Assembly: GCF_014836635.1 (NCBI RefSeq)
Contig: NZ_JACSQL010000005.1
Span: 62,001 to 126,000, forward strand
Origin: Paenibacillus gallinarum
Lineage (GTDB): Bacteria; Bacillota; Bacilli; Paenibacillales; Paenibacillaceae
Direction: 5' to 3'
DNA length: 64,000 nucleotides
The notes under the pieces are model-generated. The model was not told the origin of the DNA and made no database searches. It saw only the letters and a list, made by a program, of their open reading frames with translations. The translations under genes were made by a program, and so were the position numbers. How positions within the stretch are numbered: position 1 is the stretch's first letter; the number at the start of each line of letters is the position of its first letter. Shown in pieces: positions 43,686-52,953 of this stretch.

Positions 43686-45676
43686 TTTTTCCAACATCCT
43701 TCCAAAACTTGCCACACCACAATTGCAATCAATCCAACGATGAGACCAAGTCCGAGACCTAATACCCCACGAATAAGGGAAAGATGCGCTGGTGTATGAA
43801 TATGGGCGAACGTATCGACCATAGACAACTGAGCAATCGATGCAATAATCATTAAATAAATTCCATTACGATATTTAAGAGCAATAAACGCTCCTACGAT
43901 AAACATCGGGTGCCCCAGTAAAAATTCCTTGTTACGAGGACGAACACCAAAGGTATCTTCCAAGAATGTCCGGAGTACCATTTCAATTGGAGTTACACTG
44001 CCCGAGTTCCCTGTACGGGTCAGATAATAATAGCCTACCATACCTATGATACCTGCTGCCAGTATCCACAAAAGAGTGATCGGCTGATTCAGCAGTTTGC
44101 GGACAAGAGCCATACTTAGAGCTTTCCGGTAGAACAGAACATAGAATGCCGTAAGTGCAATCGGAGCTAAGTGCAATAGACTTACGCCTCTAAATTGCTC
44201 AATCACAAGTGCATACGTAATGTTATTCAGCAGTGCAATCATGAACGGAACAGCAAGGAAGGACAACAGCGATGTTCGAGCAAATAAAACAAGCGCTTGT
44301 GTCACGCGATCCTTCACCGATAGATCAGAATTCCTCAGTTGCATTGCATTAATACGGCGTACCGCAAGTACCATCGCAATCGTCGGAGCGCTGATCGCAA
44401 CGAGTAGAGCGATACCTTGCTCCATAAGAGACGGTCTAAGTATATATAATCCGCCGCTCCCGATAATCCCTAGCACAAAGGCTGGCAAAGTCAGGAATGG
44501 AATGAAGTAGGAAACCATTAATGCGATCATCGCAATGCTACCGACCACAGCAACTGCTTTGTAATATTTCTGACCTGGCGTTTCATGTACTTTAAATGGC
44601 TCTGCTTGTCCCATCGTAAAGCCATTCTCTTTCATTCGTTCTACTGCATTTCCTTCTTCCCCCAGTGCATCCAGCAAGTTATCCAAAGGATCTGTAACTG
44701 CTGCTTGCAGTGCACTACGTGAAGGTGATGCATTCAGGTAGATCATCCGTATATTACGATCTTTTGTACCCAGTGTAAATCGATCTGCAATCACTTTCGG
44801 AGAAAGATTAGCATCGTGTTCACTTAGGGAGATAAGACGAACTACATTGTAGTCTGTAAGATAAGCAAGGGTACTGAAACCATGCTGTGGTACTTTCAAA
44901 TTCTCAATCGCAGCAAGTCCGATACCATGCTGATTCAGAAGCTCTGCAAAGGATGACAAGCTTCTCAGCTCTTCATTATCGTTATATCCCTTAACCTTGT
45001 CTCCTTCAAAGAGAATTCGTTTGACACCGAACTGCTCAAATAGATCCATTAACTGAGCTACGGACTGCTGATCATAAGGAAGTGAATCACCTAGCCGAGG
45101 CATAATACTGAAACCACGATCCACTAGATCACTCATCGTGATTGGATCCGGAGTCATTGGCTTAAGGTTGGCATTTTCTACAGGTGTTTCAATCACCAAA
45201 CCTTCTTCACCCTCATGAGTCCATGTACGAACTGGAATTTCCAGTCTGCGGAATGTGTCCTCAATAACAGGAGATAAGACTTCTTTATTCTCTTCATTCG
45301 TAAACAGAATATAAGTATAGTTCTCATTCTCCGGTAAAATTTCACCTGACATATTCGCCACATCTAGACTGTTATAGATCATGATGCGACGAGATTTACG
45401 GAATTCATCCAGCGTACTCTCATACAATGCCATCGTTGTAACGCCTGCATTTTTAAGTTCCGTTAATTTTTCATCAATAAAGTCCTGCGGGTGAACCTGA
45501 TATGCAGCGACATCCACAAGATCCCGATAATCGAATACCAATTCTACATTTTTGGAACTGGATTCTGTTGTGACACGGTCGTAGATGACAGGAATAGTAG
45601 CAATAAGTCCAATAATTACAATAATCCATAGCCACTTACGAGAAACCGTGTTCCAATATTGCCATTTTTGACGCAC
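43661..45676 (-). CDS. DUF5693 family polytopic membrane protein
   Basis: I start it at GTG 45676 (VRQKWQYWNTVSRKWLW), which is preceded by GGAGG 9 nt upstream; the longer ATG reading has no ribosome site. The 671-aa product has one N-terminal helix (WIIVIIGLIATIPVIY), an outer domain of about 350 residues that reads like a glycosidase-fold domain (YRDLVDVAAYQVHPQDFIDEKLTELKNAGVTTMALYESTL, then GFSIMPRLGD), and about eight C-terminal membrane helices. The family is found next to csaB in Paenibacillus and relatives, and its role in wall-polymer export or assembly is not known. It overlaps csaB. Confidence 0.8.
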   Translation of the reverse strand: MRQKWQYWNTVSRKWLWIIVIIGLIATIPVIYDRVTTESSSKNVELVFDYRDLVDVAAYQVHPQDFIDEKLTELKNAGVTTMALYESTLDEFRKSRRIMIYNSLDVANMSGEILPENENYTYILFTNEENKEVLSPVIEDTFRRLEIPVRTWTHEGEEGLVIETPVENANLKPMTPDPITMSDLVDRGFSIMPRLGDSLPYDQQSVAQLMDLFEQFGVKRILFEGDKVKGYNDNEELRSLSSFAELLNQHGIGLAAIENLKVPQHGFSTLAYLTDYNVVRLISLSEHDANLSPKVIADRFTLGTKDRNIRMIYLNASPSRSALQAAVTDPLDNLLDALGEEGNAVERMKENGFTMGQAEPFKVHETPGQKYYKAVAVVGSIAMIALMVSYFIPFLTLPAFVLGIIGSGGLYILRPSLMEQGIALLVAISAPTIAMVLAVRRINAMQLRNSDLSVKDRVTQALVLFARTSLLSFLAVPFMIALLNNITYALVIEQFRGVSLLHLAPIALTAFYVLFYRKALSMALVRKLLNQPITLLWILAAGIIGMVGYYYLTRTGNSGSVTPIEMVLRTFLEDTFGVRPRNKEFLLGHPMFIVGAFIALKYRNGIYLMIIASIAQLSMVDTFAHIHTPAHLSLIRGVLGLGLGLIVGLIAIVVWQVLEGCWKKWSPLLRK

Positions 45677-45797
45677 CGATGTGTACCTCCTAAATTTTAT
45701 ACCTTTTTCTAGCCATATCATGCCCAGCACGCAAATATTTAACAGCTCAGCATATAAACTATTCTGTAACTTCATTCCAACACAATTCCAACACAAA

Positions 45798-45837
45798 AGC
45801 CTTTCCGCCAAACAACCCGAAACGGTGCGGAAAGGCT
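45798..45837 (-). terminator. Intrinsic terminator-like hairpin after phosphohexomutase gene
   Basis: An 11-bp stem AGCCTTTCCGC ... GCGGAAAGGCT with an 18-nt loop is followed by a short TTT tract. It lies 50 bp after the stop of the upstream gene. Confidence 0.7.
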
Positions 45838-45889
45838 CCTGAATTTAACTTAACATTTCTTATAAAAAGAAATCAAACAAGCTTCTTAA

Positions 45890-47599
45890 CTAGCGATCAA
45901 TATGGCCCATAACCGCATCCGTAAGACGCTGAATTCGTGTATGAGCATCTTCATTATTTTCGCCTTGAACGGCAAAGTATATTTTAATCTTCGGTTCCGT
46001 ACCTGAAGGGCGCAAACAGAACCATGAACCATCTTCCAAAATAAATTTAAGCACATTCTCTTTAGGAAGATCATCAATACCTGTAGAATAATCCAGCACT
46101 TCTTGAACCTTAATGCCAGCAACCTCTTCTGGAGCAGAAGTACGCCACTCTGTCATAATGCCCTGAATTTGTGCCACGCCATCTTTCCCTTTTAAGGTGC
46201 GGGACTGCAGGTTCTCTAAGAAATAACCAAACTGTTCATACAGTTCTTGAAGAACATCATATAAAGTTTTGCCTACACTCTTATAATAAGCAGCCGCTTC
46301 ACAAATCAGCATAGCAGCGAGTACTGCGTCTTTATCTCTTGCATAATTACCTGCGAGATAGCCGTAGCTTTCTTCGTATCCAAATAGATAGGTATGACTG
46401 CCTGTCTCTTCAAAAGCATTCATCTTCTCACCAATATATTTAAAGCCCGTTAGTGTATTAAACACTTCCGCTCCATAATGCTTGGCAATCACTGCACCCA
46501 TTTCACTCGTTACAATGGTTTTTACCACTGCGCCGTTCGTAGGAAGCTGTCCGCGCTCTTTTAACTGGCTGAGAAGATAATTTGTCATAATCGCACCGGA
46601 CTGGTTACCTGAGAGCACAAAATATTTGCCTTCTTTATCTTTTACAACTGCACCCATACGGTCCGCATCTGGATCTGTACCAATGATAATATCTGCATTC
46701 ACTTCTTCACCGAGCTTCATGGCAAGTGTGAAAGCTTCACGTTCTTCTGGATTAGGTGACTTCACAGTAGTGAAATTTGCATCCGGCTCTGCTTGTTCAG
46801 GAACTACATGCAGATTAGTAAAACCAATCCGCTCCAGCACTTTTGTTACAGGCATGTTTCCTGTACCGTGCAGCGGTGTATAGACGATATTGAAATCTTT
46901 GCTATACTCAGCAGCAATCCGGTCCCGGTTCAAACTTTCTGCAGCAACGGTTTCAATGAATGCTTCATCTTCTGCATCACCAAGCCATACAAGCAGTCCT
47001 TGAGCTTCTGCGTCAGCCTGCGTAAGCTTCTTCACGTCAGCAAGGGAAGCCACATCCTGAATATACGAAATCACTCGTTCTGCTTCATCCGGCACAAGTT
47101 GTCCACCCGAAGCATTATATACTTTGTATCCATTATATTCTGGAGGGTTATGACTTGCCGTGATAACGATTCCACCTGTTGCCTGCAAATGACGTACACT
47201 AAAGGACAAGTGCGGTGTGGTACGCAGGGAGGTAAACAGTTTAGCCACAATACCGTTCGCAGCAAGTACTAAGGCTGCCTCAAGGGCAAACTCCGGTGAA
47301 AAATGGCGAGAATCATGAGCGATAACAACAGAAGGTTTACCTTCTCCTGTATGACTTTCATTAATGTAGCGCGCAAAACCTTGTGTTGCTTTTCCTACCG
47401 TATAACGGTTGATTCGGTTACTGCCTGCTCCAATGACTCCACGTAGACCTCCTGTACCGAACTCAAGCTCTCGGTAAAAACGATCCTCAAGTTCATTCGT
47501 ATCTCCAGATAACCCAGTCAGTTCTTGTTTGGTTTCCTCATCAATAGATGGATCCTTAAGCCATTGTTCCAAAGTTTGCTTCGCAGTTTCACTTAACAT
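45890..47599 (-). CDS. pgcA: Phosphoglucomutase/phosphomannomutase (PgcA-like)
   Basis: This alpha-D-phosphohexomutase interconverts hexose 1- and 6-phosphates, feeding UDP-glucose and cell-wall sugars. The 569-aa product has all four motifs: catalytic serine loop IVITASHNPPEYNGYK (Ser149), metal loop IIGTDPDADRMG, sugar loop FGYEESYGYLAG, and phosphate-binding CLRPSGTEPKIKIY. The PgcA type is named from the length and from the Bacillus homologue. It lies upstream of the wall-polymer genes but ends in its own terminator, so it is probably a separate transcript. Confidence 0.92.
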   Translation of the reverse strand: MLSETAKQTLEQWLKDPSIDEETKQELTGLSGDTNELEDRFYRELEFGTGGLRGVIGAGSNRINRYTVGKATQGFARYINESHTGEGKPSVVIAHDSRHFSPEFALEAALVLAANGIVAKLFTSLRTTPHLSFSVRHLQATGGIVITASHNPPEYNGYKVYNASGGQLVPDEAERVISYIQDVASLADVKKLTQADAEAQGLLVWLGDAEDEAFIETVAAESLNRDRIAAEYSKDFNIVYTPLHGTGNMPVTKVLERIGFTNLHVVPEQAEPDANFTTVKSPNPEEREAFTLAMKLGEEVNADIIIGTDPDADRMGAVVKDKEGKYFVLSGNQSGAIMTNYLLSQLKERGQLPTNGAVVKTIVTSEMGAVIAKHYGAEVFNTLTGFKYIGEKMNAFEETGSHTYLFGYEESYGYLAGNYARDKDAVLAAMLICEAAAYYKSVGKTLYDVLQELYEQFGYFLENLQSRTLKGKDGVAQIQGIMTEWRTSAPEEVAGIKVQEVLDYSTGIDDLPKENVLKFILEDGSWFCLRPSGTEPKIKIYFAVQGENNEDAHTRIQRLTDAVMGHIDR

Positions 47600-47700
47600 G
47601 TCGTCACCATTCTCCTTTATCCCATATGTAGTTAGGGTTCTCTATGTGGTTATTTCATGATTGTAAGCTAATCGATTCATTTCGTTCCGTAACATTCGTC

Positions 47701-48132
47701 CTACTGCGGATCAGATAGAGCAAACATAATCTCGCCTTCTGCTACTACTTTATCGCCGACACGAGCGGTTGCTTTCCCTTTTCCAATGGAACCTTTCAGA
47801 CGAGTGATCTCGACCTCAAGCTCCAGGGTATCACCTGGTACCACTTGTCCGCGGAAACGGAAATTATCAAGCCCCGCAAGGAAACCAATCTTACCTCGGT
47901 TACTTTCCACTTTAAGAATAGCGACCGCACCTACTTGAGCGAGTGCCTCTGTGATAAGTACGCCCGGCATTACCGGATAGCCTGGAAAATGACCTGTGAA
48001 GAAAGGTTCATTGATGGTTACATTCTTAATTCCAACTGCTCGTTTTCCTTCCTCGATCTCCACGATCTTATCGACCAATAAAAAGGGAGGTCTGTGAGGA
48101 ATGATTTCCTGAATTTGATTAATATCTAACAT
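47701..48132 (-). CDS. fabZ: 3-hydroxyacyl-ACP dehydratase FabZ
   Basis: FabZ dehydrates beta-hydroxyacyl-ACP in fatty acid elongation. The true start is ATG 48132 ([22 protein letters not shown]) with GGAAGGGG upstream; an upstream in-frame ATG has no support. The 143-aa product has the hot-dog motif [14 protein letters not shown] and the catalytic [22 protein letters not shown] (His and Glu). In Bacillus it also follows mbl-flhO-flhP. Between it and the EpuA-like gene lies a terminator, so it has its own promoter. Confidence 0.95.
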   Translation of the reverse strand: MLDINQIQEIIPHRPPFLLVDKIVEIEEGKRAVGIKNVTINEPFFTGHFPGYPVMPGVLITEALAQVGAVAILKVESNRGKIGFLAGLDNFRFRGQVVPGDTLELEVEITRLKGSIGKGKATARVGDKVVAEGEIMFALSDPQ

Positions 48133-48350
48133 ATGTTTATAAACCCCTTCCTTACGATGCATAAACAACCTATTCTTTGTCCATACTGATTATATCCTTC
48201 ATCATCTGCAGTAGTGAAGGTTAAGATAAGGGGCTTGTTCCTTTGTGCCGCACAGTTCGTACTGACGGTCTAAGGGAATCAGCCCTTTTTGTGTTTGCAG
48301 TTTACACCGCAAAGTCCCCCATCATTATACATTTTTCGGGAACAAAAAGA

Positions 48351-48373
48351 AAACTCCTGCTTCACAGGAGTTT
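48351..48373 (-). terminator. Intrinsic terminator after EpuA-like gene
   Basis: The minus strand reads AAACTCCTG-TGAAG-CAGGAGTTT followed by TCTTTTTG. It ends the flhO-flhP unit. Confidence 0.9.
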
Positions 48374-48415
48374 CGTTTTTAAAACGATCCACATTACTAC
48401 ACTCTATCTATCCGA

Positions 48416-48616
48416 TTAAGGTGCAAAAACAAGATCAAATATATGTTTCCATGTCCGATAGTCAAAGGCAGATCCGATATCTCGTCCACCAACGACAACA
48501 TAACCGACTAACATACCTCCGATTAAAGCAATTAACAAAAGCAGCGGAATCAGAAGCCGGCGTAAGATCTTCCGTGAAGATCCCTTCTTCTTCTCTACTT
48601 TTTCTTCTTCATTCAT
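48416..48616 (-). CDS. Small EpuA-like membrane protein
   Basis: The 66-aa product from ATG 48616 (MNEEEKVEKKKGSSRKIL) has a charged N-terminus, one membrane helix (LLIPLLLLIALIGGMLVGYVVVGG) and a short outer tail with DIGSAFDYRTWKHIFDLVFAP. It matches the EpuA-type family that is often mislabelled as RNA polymerase beta subunit. Function is not established. A GTG three codons upstream is possible, but AGGTG fits the ATG better. It lies 9 bp after flhP. Confidence 0.8.
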   Translation of the reverse strand: MNEEEKVEKKKGSSRKILRRLLIPLLLLIALIGGMLVGYVVVGGRDIGSAFDYRTWKHIFDLVFAP

Positions 48617-48625
48617 AACCTTCAC

Positions 48626-49462
48626 CTATGCCCTCATTGTATTCGCAAGATTCATCATCGTGTCACTTGAACTCAGTGCGCGGGCAGCCAGCTGGTAAGT
48701 GCGCTGTACTTCAAGCATCTTTGTCATTTCACTCGTTAGATCTACATTGGAATTCTCTACATACCCTGCCCGGATGGTTGCCTCAGGCACGGTAGTTGCC
48801 GCGTTTTCTCCAAAAACCATGTCTTCGCTGGCTCCGGAAATTAAGCTGAACATGTTATCTGAGCTAGCAGTGAGCCCTTCAGGGCGCATAGGTTCAACGA
48901 GTTGAAGTTGTCCTGCAATTCTTGCATCGGAAGAGTTGCTGTCACGCACTAATAAGTTACCGCTCGAATCAAATGCTACAGTAGCATTTGCTGGTGCAGT
49001 AATAGGCTGATTATCTCTTCCAAGCACAGCATAACCATCACTCGTTACGAGTCTCACCCGAGGTGCTGCATTTGGGTCCTGAACCGACTCATCCGGTACA
49101 AAACGGAAATCACCTGCTCTTGTCCATGCTTTTTGACCATTCACTTCTACAGCAAACAATGCATTTCCTTCAATAGCCAGATCTGTAGGATTCCCTGTCT
49201 CGTTCAGTTCCCCTTGTGCCATATCTTGAGTAATCGATGTCATCTTCACACCATAGCCTACATTAAAACCGAGCGGAGTTGCTCTGCCATCCCGCGACAA
49301 TGAGGAAGCCTGCTGCTGCACACCTGTCAGTACATCTTCAAATGAAGCTTGTTTGCTCTTGTAACCTGCCGTATCTACATTCGCAACGTTATTTGCGATT
49401 ACATCCAATCGTTGCTGCATGCTCGTCATGGATACGAGAGCACTGATCATTGAATTATTCAT
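48626..49462 (-). CDS. flhP: Flagellar hook/basal-body protein FlhP (FlgG-like)
   Basis: FlhO and FlhP are rod proteins that connect the basal body to the hook in Bacillus. The 278-aa product begins MNNSMISALVSMTSMQQRLDVIANNVANVDTAGYKSKQ, the flagellar rod N-terminal helix, and ends with VENSNVDLTSEMTKMLEVQRTYQLAARALSSSDTMMNLANTMRA. The start at 49462 has GGGGGA 5 nt upstream. It follows flhO with a 34-bp gap and is followed by the EpuA-like gene. Confidence 0.92.
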   Translation of the reverse strand: MNNSMISALVSMTSMQQRLDVIANNVANVDTAGYKSKQASFEDVLTGVQQQASSLSRDGRATPLGFNVGYGVKMTSITQDMAQGELNETGNPTDLAIEGNALFAVEVNGQKAWTRAGDFRFVPDESVQDPNAAPRVRLVTSDGYAVLGRDNQPITAPANATVAFDSSGNLLVRDSNSSDARIAGQLQLVEPMRPEGLTASSDNMFSLISGASEDMVFGENAATTVPEATIRAGYVENSNVDLTSEMTKMLEVQRTYQLAARALSSSDTMMNLANTMRA

Positions 49463-49496
49463 ATAATCCCCCAAACTTCAAAAATATGTAGTACCT

Positions 49497-50378
49497 CTAC
49501 ACACGCCCGATTTCATTTACGGCTTTATCCAAGCTTTTATCGTAAAATTGAATTACTTTCTGATTGGCTTCATAAGCTCGAAGAGCTGCTGTTAAATCAA
49601 CCATCGACTGAGCTGAATCCACTGTCGAACGTTCCAAGAACCCCTGCTTCACTTGAACCCGGTCGTCTGCACCAAGCAATCGCGCTGATCCCGCACTTTC
49701 CGAGTTTAGTACGTAATTTCCATTACCTTCTCTGACTAACTGATAAGGATCATCCACGATGGTAATTCCAAGTCTCTCACCTGTGATTTCTCCTGTAAGA
49801 GGATTCACTAGCTGTCCTTGCTCGTCCACTTTAAATTGATTCACGGCCCCTGTCAATCGAATAGGTTCACCATTATCTGACAATACCTCAAAGCCCGTTG
49901 AACTTAGCAGCCTGCCTTCCGCATCCACTTGAAAACTACCGTCTCGGGTATATTTTACGTTTCCTTCAGCATCTTGTACGGTAAAATAAGCCTGCGGTTT
50001 ATATACTACATCACCATTATCGCTAATATACTTACCTGAAGCATCAAAAGGAATTGCCTCGCCTGTATTAGGGTTTGTAACGCTAAGATCTGAATATAGC
50101 GCAAAATCTGTTATTTTATCTGAGGGTGTAAGATCCCCCTGTACATTCATAGACATGCTTTCTTCTGCAAATACGCCTGTATTTAAGCTGCCAATTACCT
50201 TACTACCGGTGGCAGAGTCACCGCTTCTGCTAAGCTGCATTTCCGGAAAGGAACGAACCAGACTCTCTACCTGCTTGTAACCATTCGTATTAAGATTAGC
50301 AATATTCTGTGTTACCGTATCATGTTTACGCTGTTGAGCAACCATTCCAGCTGCTGCCGTATAAAGACCTCGAATCAC
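49497..50378 (-). CDS. flhO: Flagellar hook/basal-body protein FlhO (FlgF/G-like)
   Basis: The 293-aa protein has the rod N-terminus MIRGLYTAAAGMVAQQRKHDTVTQNIANLNTNGYKQVESLV and the C-terminal STVDSAQSMVDLTAALRAYEANQKVIQFYDKSLDKAVNEIGRV. Function as distal rod protein follows the Bacillus homologue. AAGGAGG precedes the ATG. A sigma-D-type promoter lies 35 bp upstream, in the gap after mbl, which agrees with sigma-D control of flhOP in Bacillus. Confidence 0.92.
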   Translation of the reverse strand: MIRGLYTAAAGMVAQQRKHDTVTQNIANLNTNGYKQVESLVRSFPEMQLSRSGDSATGSKVIGSLNTGVFAEESMSMNVQGDLTPSDKITDFALYSDLSVTNPNTGEAIPFDASGKYISDNGDVVYKPQAYFTVQDAEGNVKYTRDGSFQVDAEGRLLSSTGFEVLSDNGEPIRLTGAVNQFKVDEQGQLVNPLTGEITGERLGITIVDDPYQLVREGNGNYVLNSESAGSARLLGADDRVQVKQGFLERSTVDSAQSMVDLTAALRAYEANQKVIQFYDKSLDKAVNEIGRV

Positions 50379-50412
50379 ACTAGGTCCCTCCTTATTATTA
50401 CAACTACTACCT

Positions 50413-50439
50413 ATATCGGTACCTTAGAACTTTTTCTTA
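50413..50439 (-). promoter_or_regulatory. Sigma-D-like promoter of flhO-flhP
   Basis: TAAG (50439-50436) and CCGATAT (50419-50413) are 16 bp apart. The -35 lies within the last codons of mbl. Confidence 0.6.
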
Positions 50440-51422
50440 AGGGAACGATCCAAATGATTAAGCATCAGTCCCGTTCCCTTGACAACACAGTGCATCGGAT
50501 CATCCGCGACGAGTACAGGTACCCGAAGTTCTTCTGTTAAGAGCTCGTCCAGTCCTTTAAGCAAAGCGCCTCCGCCTGTTAAAATAACACCCCGATCAAT
50601 AATATCAGCGGATAATTCCGGCGGTGTCTGTTCGAGGACAAACTTAGCCGAAGCTACAATGGAAGCTACCGAATCAGCGAGTGCCTCTTGCACTTCACTT
50701 GAAGTGACCGTCACGGTTTTAGGTAAGCCGCTTACCATATCACGTCCACGAATATCGAGCTCTTCCTGCTGACCTCCCGGTTTTACAGTTCCGATCGCAA
50801 CTTTAATATTTTCCGAAGTCCGCTCCCCAATCAATAGCTTGTACTTATTTTTTATATATTTGAGAATAGCTTGGTCAAACTTATCCCCTGCCATTTTAAT
50901 AGAAGAAGCGGTAACAATCTCGCCCATAGAAAGTACGGCTACATCCGTCGTTCCTCCGCCGATATCGATGACCATATTCCCACTTGGTTCATAAATGTCC
51001 ATTCCCGCTCCAATTGCTGCGGCTTTGGGCTCTTCTTCAAGAAATACCTCTTTGGCACCACTGCGTTCCGCTGCTTCACGAATGGCTTTCTGCTCTACAG
51101 AGGTGATATTTGTCGGTGCACAAATTAAAATACGGGGACGGCTGTACCAACTTTTGCCGCCAACCCGGTTAATAAAATACTTCAGCATCACTTCTGTAAT
51201 ATCAAAGTCGGCAATGACGCCGTCCCGCAAAGGTCTAATTGCAACAATATTACCTGGCGTTCTGCCGACCATGCGGCGTGCATCTTCTCCCACAGCAAGA
51301 ACTTTCTTCGATCCACTCTCAATTGCAACTACCGAAGGTTCGTCGAGAACGACGCCACTCCCTTTTACGTGAATCAACACGTTGGCCGTACCAAGATCAA
51401 TACCGATGTCCTTGCTTAGCAT
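50424..51422 (-). CDS. mbl: MreB-like actin homologue Mbl
   Basis: Mbl guides the lateral wall synthesis machinery in rod-shaped cells. The 332-aa protein starts MLSKDIGIDLGTANVLIHVKGSGVVLDEPSVVAI and carries the actin-fold phosphate loops IDLGTANV and VIDIGGGTTDVAVLS, plus GVILTGGGALLKGLDELL. The start at 51422 has GGGGGCTC upstream. Order spoIIID-mbl-flhO-flhP matches Bacillus. Confidence 0.95.
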   Translation of the reverse strand: MLSKDIGIDLGTANVLIHVKGSGVVLDEPSVVAIESGSKKVLAVGEDARRMVGRTPGNIVAIRPLRDGVIADFDITEVMLKYFINRVGGKSWYSRPRILICAPTNITSVEQKAIREAAERSGAKEVFLEEEPKAAAIGAGMDIYEPSGNMVIDIGGGTTDVAVLSMGEIVTASSIKMAGDKFDQAILKYIKNKYKLLIGERTSENIKVAIGTVKPGGQQEELDIRGRDMVSGLPKTVTVTSSEVQEALADSVASIVASAKFVLEQTPPELSADIIDRGVILTGGGALLKGLDELLTEELRVPVLVADDPMHCVVKGTGLMLNHLDRSLKKKF

Positions 51423-51638
51423 ATAAAGAGCCCCCAAAGAGATATTTTTGATCGTATAATGATTTCTTATTTCTTACCTATGTACTTCATACATTGCTCG
51501 CTATTAGCTACATTCTCTGTCGGATCTTGCAGATAAGAAGTCTTGTGCTTAAGCTTATACCATCTTTTAACATATCATACTTCAGGGGAGGTCTTCAACG
51601 TATTTGTATGCTTTTTGACCTACGTGAGCTTTATGGGA

Positions 51639-51926
51639 TTATGACTTCCCGGAAGCGAGCACCTCTCGATTTTTTCCGTTCGTTTTTTTATATTTTATCT
51701 TGGTTGCCTCGCCTCCCCTTAAATGGCGAATTGATTTATGATACTCGAGAATGTGTTTTACTTGATCTGCAAGATCAGGGTTGATTTCCGGCAGTCGTTC
51801 GGTCAAATCCTTATGCACCGTGCTCTTTGAAACGCCAAATTCCTTGGCGATGGTACGGACCGTATTCCTCGTCTCAACGATACAGCGTCCGATTTTTATG
51901 GTCCGTTCTTTAATGTAATCGTGCAC
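51639..51926 (-). CDS. spoIIID: Sporulation transcription regulator SpoIIID
   Basis: SpoIIID is a mother-cell regulator that shapes the sigma-E regulon and sigK expression. The 95-aa product has the helix-turn-helix NTVRTIAKEFGVSKSTVHKDLTERLP (about 21-46) and the C-terminal basic tail RGGEATKIKYKKTNGK. The start is GTG at 51926 with GGGAGG 7 nt upstream. It precedes mbl. Confidence 0.95.
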   Translation of the reverse strand: MHDYIKERTIKIGRCIVETRNTVRTIAKEFGVSKSTVHKDLTERLPEINPDLADQVKHILEYHKSIRHLRGGEATKIKYKKTNGKNREVLASGKS

Positions 51927-52081
51927 GCTCCCGCCTCCCTACTGTGGATAGTTTGGTACATTATATGAGAGGCATGCTTAGATATTCACGGTTTCGCGGG
52001 GTGACAAGCTTTGCAGCGATCAATTATTTTTGCTTTTGTTATCCACAGGTTTGTCCCAAAACGTATTCCTTCTATAAAACA

Positions 52082-52114
52082 AAAGAAACAGCGGGCATGT
52101 CCCACTGCTTCTTT
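52082..52114 (-). terminator. Intrinsic terminator after spoIIQ
   Basis: The minus strand reads AAAGAAgCAGtGGG-ACATG-CCCgCTGtTTCTTT followed by TTGTTTT. It begins about 20 bp after the stop. Confidence 0.85.
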
Positions 52115-52131
52115 GTTTTTGCCTAATTATT

Positions 52132-52866
52132 TTATTTTTTCAGGAATTGCTCTGGATTGACGGGTTTCCCTGCTTCGTACACTTCAAAATGTACGTGGTT
52201 GCCGAGATCCTTACCAAGTTCACTCTTGCCTGAGATCGCAATGGTGTCACCTTGTTTTACTTCATCGCTTTGTTTTACTTTTACATCAGCGACACTTTGG
52301 TATACCGTTTTGAGATCATTGTCATGAGTAATCTCGATCACCATTCCATTCAGCGGATGTTGTTCTACACGAGTCACTTTACCACTTAGTGCAGCTTTGA
52401 CTTCAAAAGTTTGGTCATCGGCTCTTGCTAAATCAATTCCGGCATTGGCAATAAACGTTTGATCGTACTCTAGTAAAGCAAGTGCTTTTTCATCTGTCGT
52501 TGCTGCAGAGTCATAAAAAGGTTTCACTACATTTACCTCAGATGCTACAGCTACCGGCCATGCTAGATTTTCAGACTTGCCTTCTACTTCACTTGCAACA
52601 GGTCCTTCTTCCAAAACTCCAGTGGTAGGAACAGCCTCACCCGTCTCAGACACTTGCTTTGTTGTTTCTTTCACAGCAGACTGCATGCTAGCGTCCTGGT
52701 AGGCCCACACTAAAGTTAGTATAATAGCTGCTGCGGCGATGTAAGCTGCCGGGTATACCCACCGTTTAGACAACAGCTTTTTCCAGGATGAAGATTGTGA
52801 TTCAGGTGCTCCATTACTTGTTTTTGGAGCATTTTCTTGGTTTTGATTTTTGTTTTGTTCATTCAT
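52132..52866 (-). CDS. spoIIQ: SpoIIQ-like LytM-domain protein (forespore)
   Basis: SpoIIQ sits in the forespore membrane and contacts SpoIIIAH during engulfment. The 244-aa product has a membrane helix (VYPAAYIAAAAIILTLVWAY, about 36-55) and a C-terminal M23/LytM domain (about 145-240). The first zinc-ligand motif reads NAGIDLA, where active enzymes have HxGxDLA, while the second histidine motif GNHVHFEVYEAG is kept, so hydrolase activity is doubtful. An AGGTGAT site precedes the ATG. It lies between spoIID and spoIIID as in Bacillus. Confidence 0.9.
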   Translation of the reverse strand: MNEQNKNQNQENAPKTSNGAPESQSSSWKKLLSKRWVYPAAYIAAAAIILTLVWAYQDASMQSAVKETTKQVSETGEAVPTTGVLEEGPVASEVEGKSENLAWPVAVASEVNVVKPFYDSAATTDEKALALLEYDQTFIANAGIDLARADDQTFEVKAALSGKVTRVEQHPLNGMVIEITHDNDLKTVYQSVADVKVKQSDEVKQGDTIAISGKSELGKDLGNHVHFEVYEAGKPVNPEQFLKK

Positions 52867-52953
52867 TTTCTATCACCTCAGTAACAAGTGTTACCGAGTG
52901 CAACTCTTTTATACTCGTACTATTAAAATTATTTGAAAGATTTTCAGGGGAGA

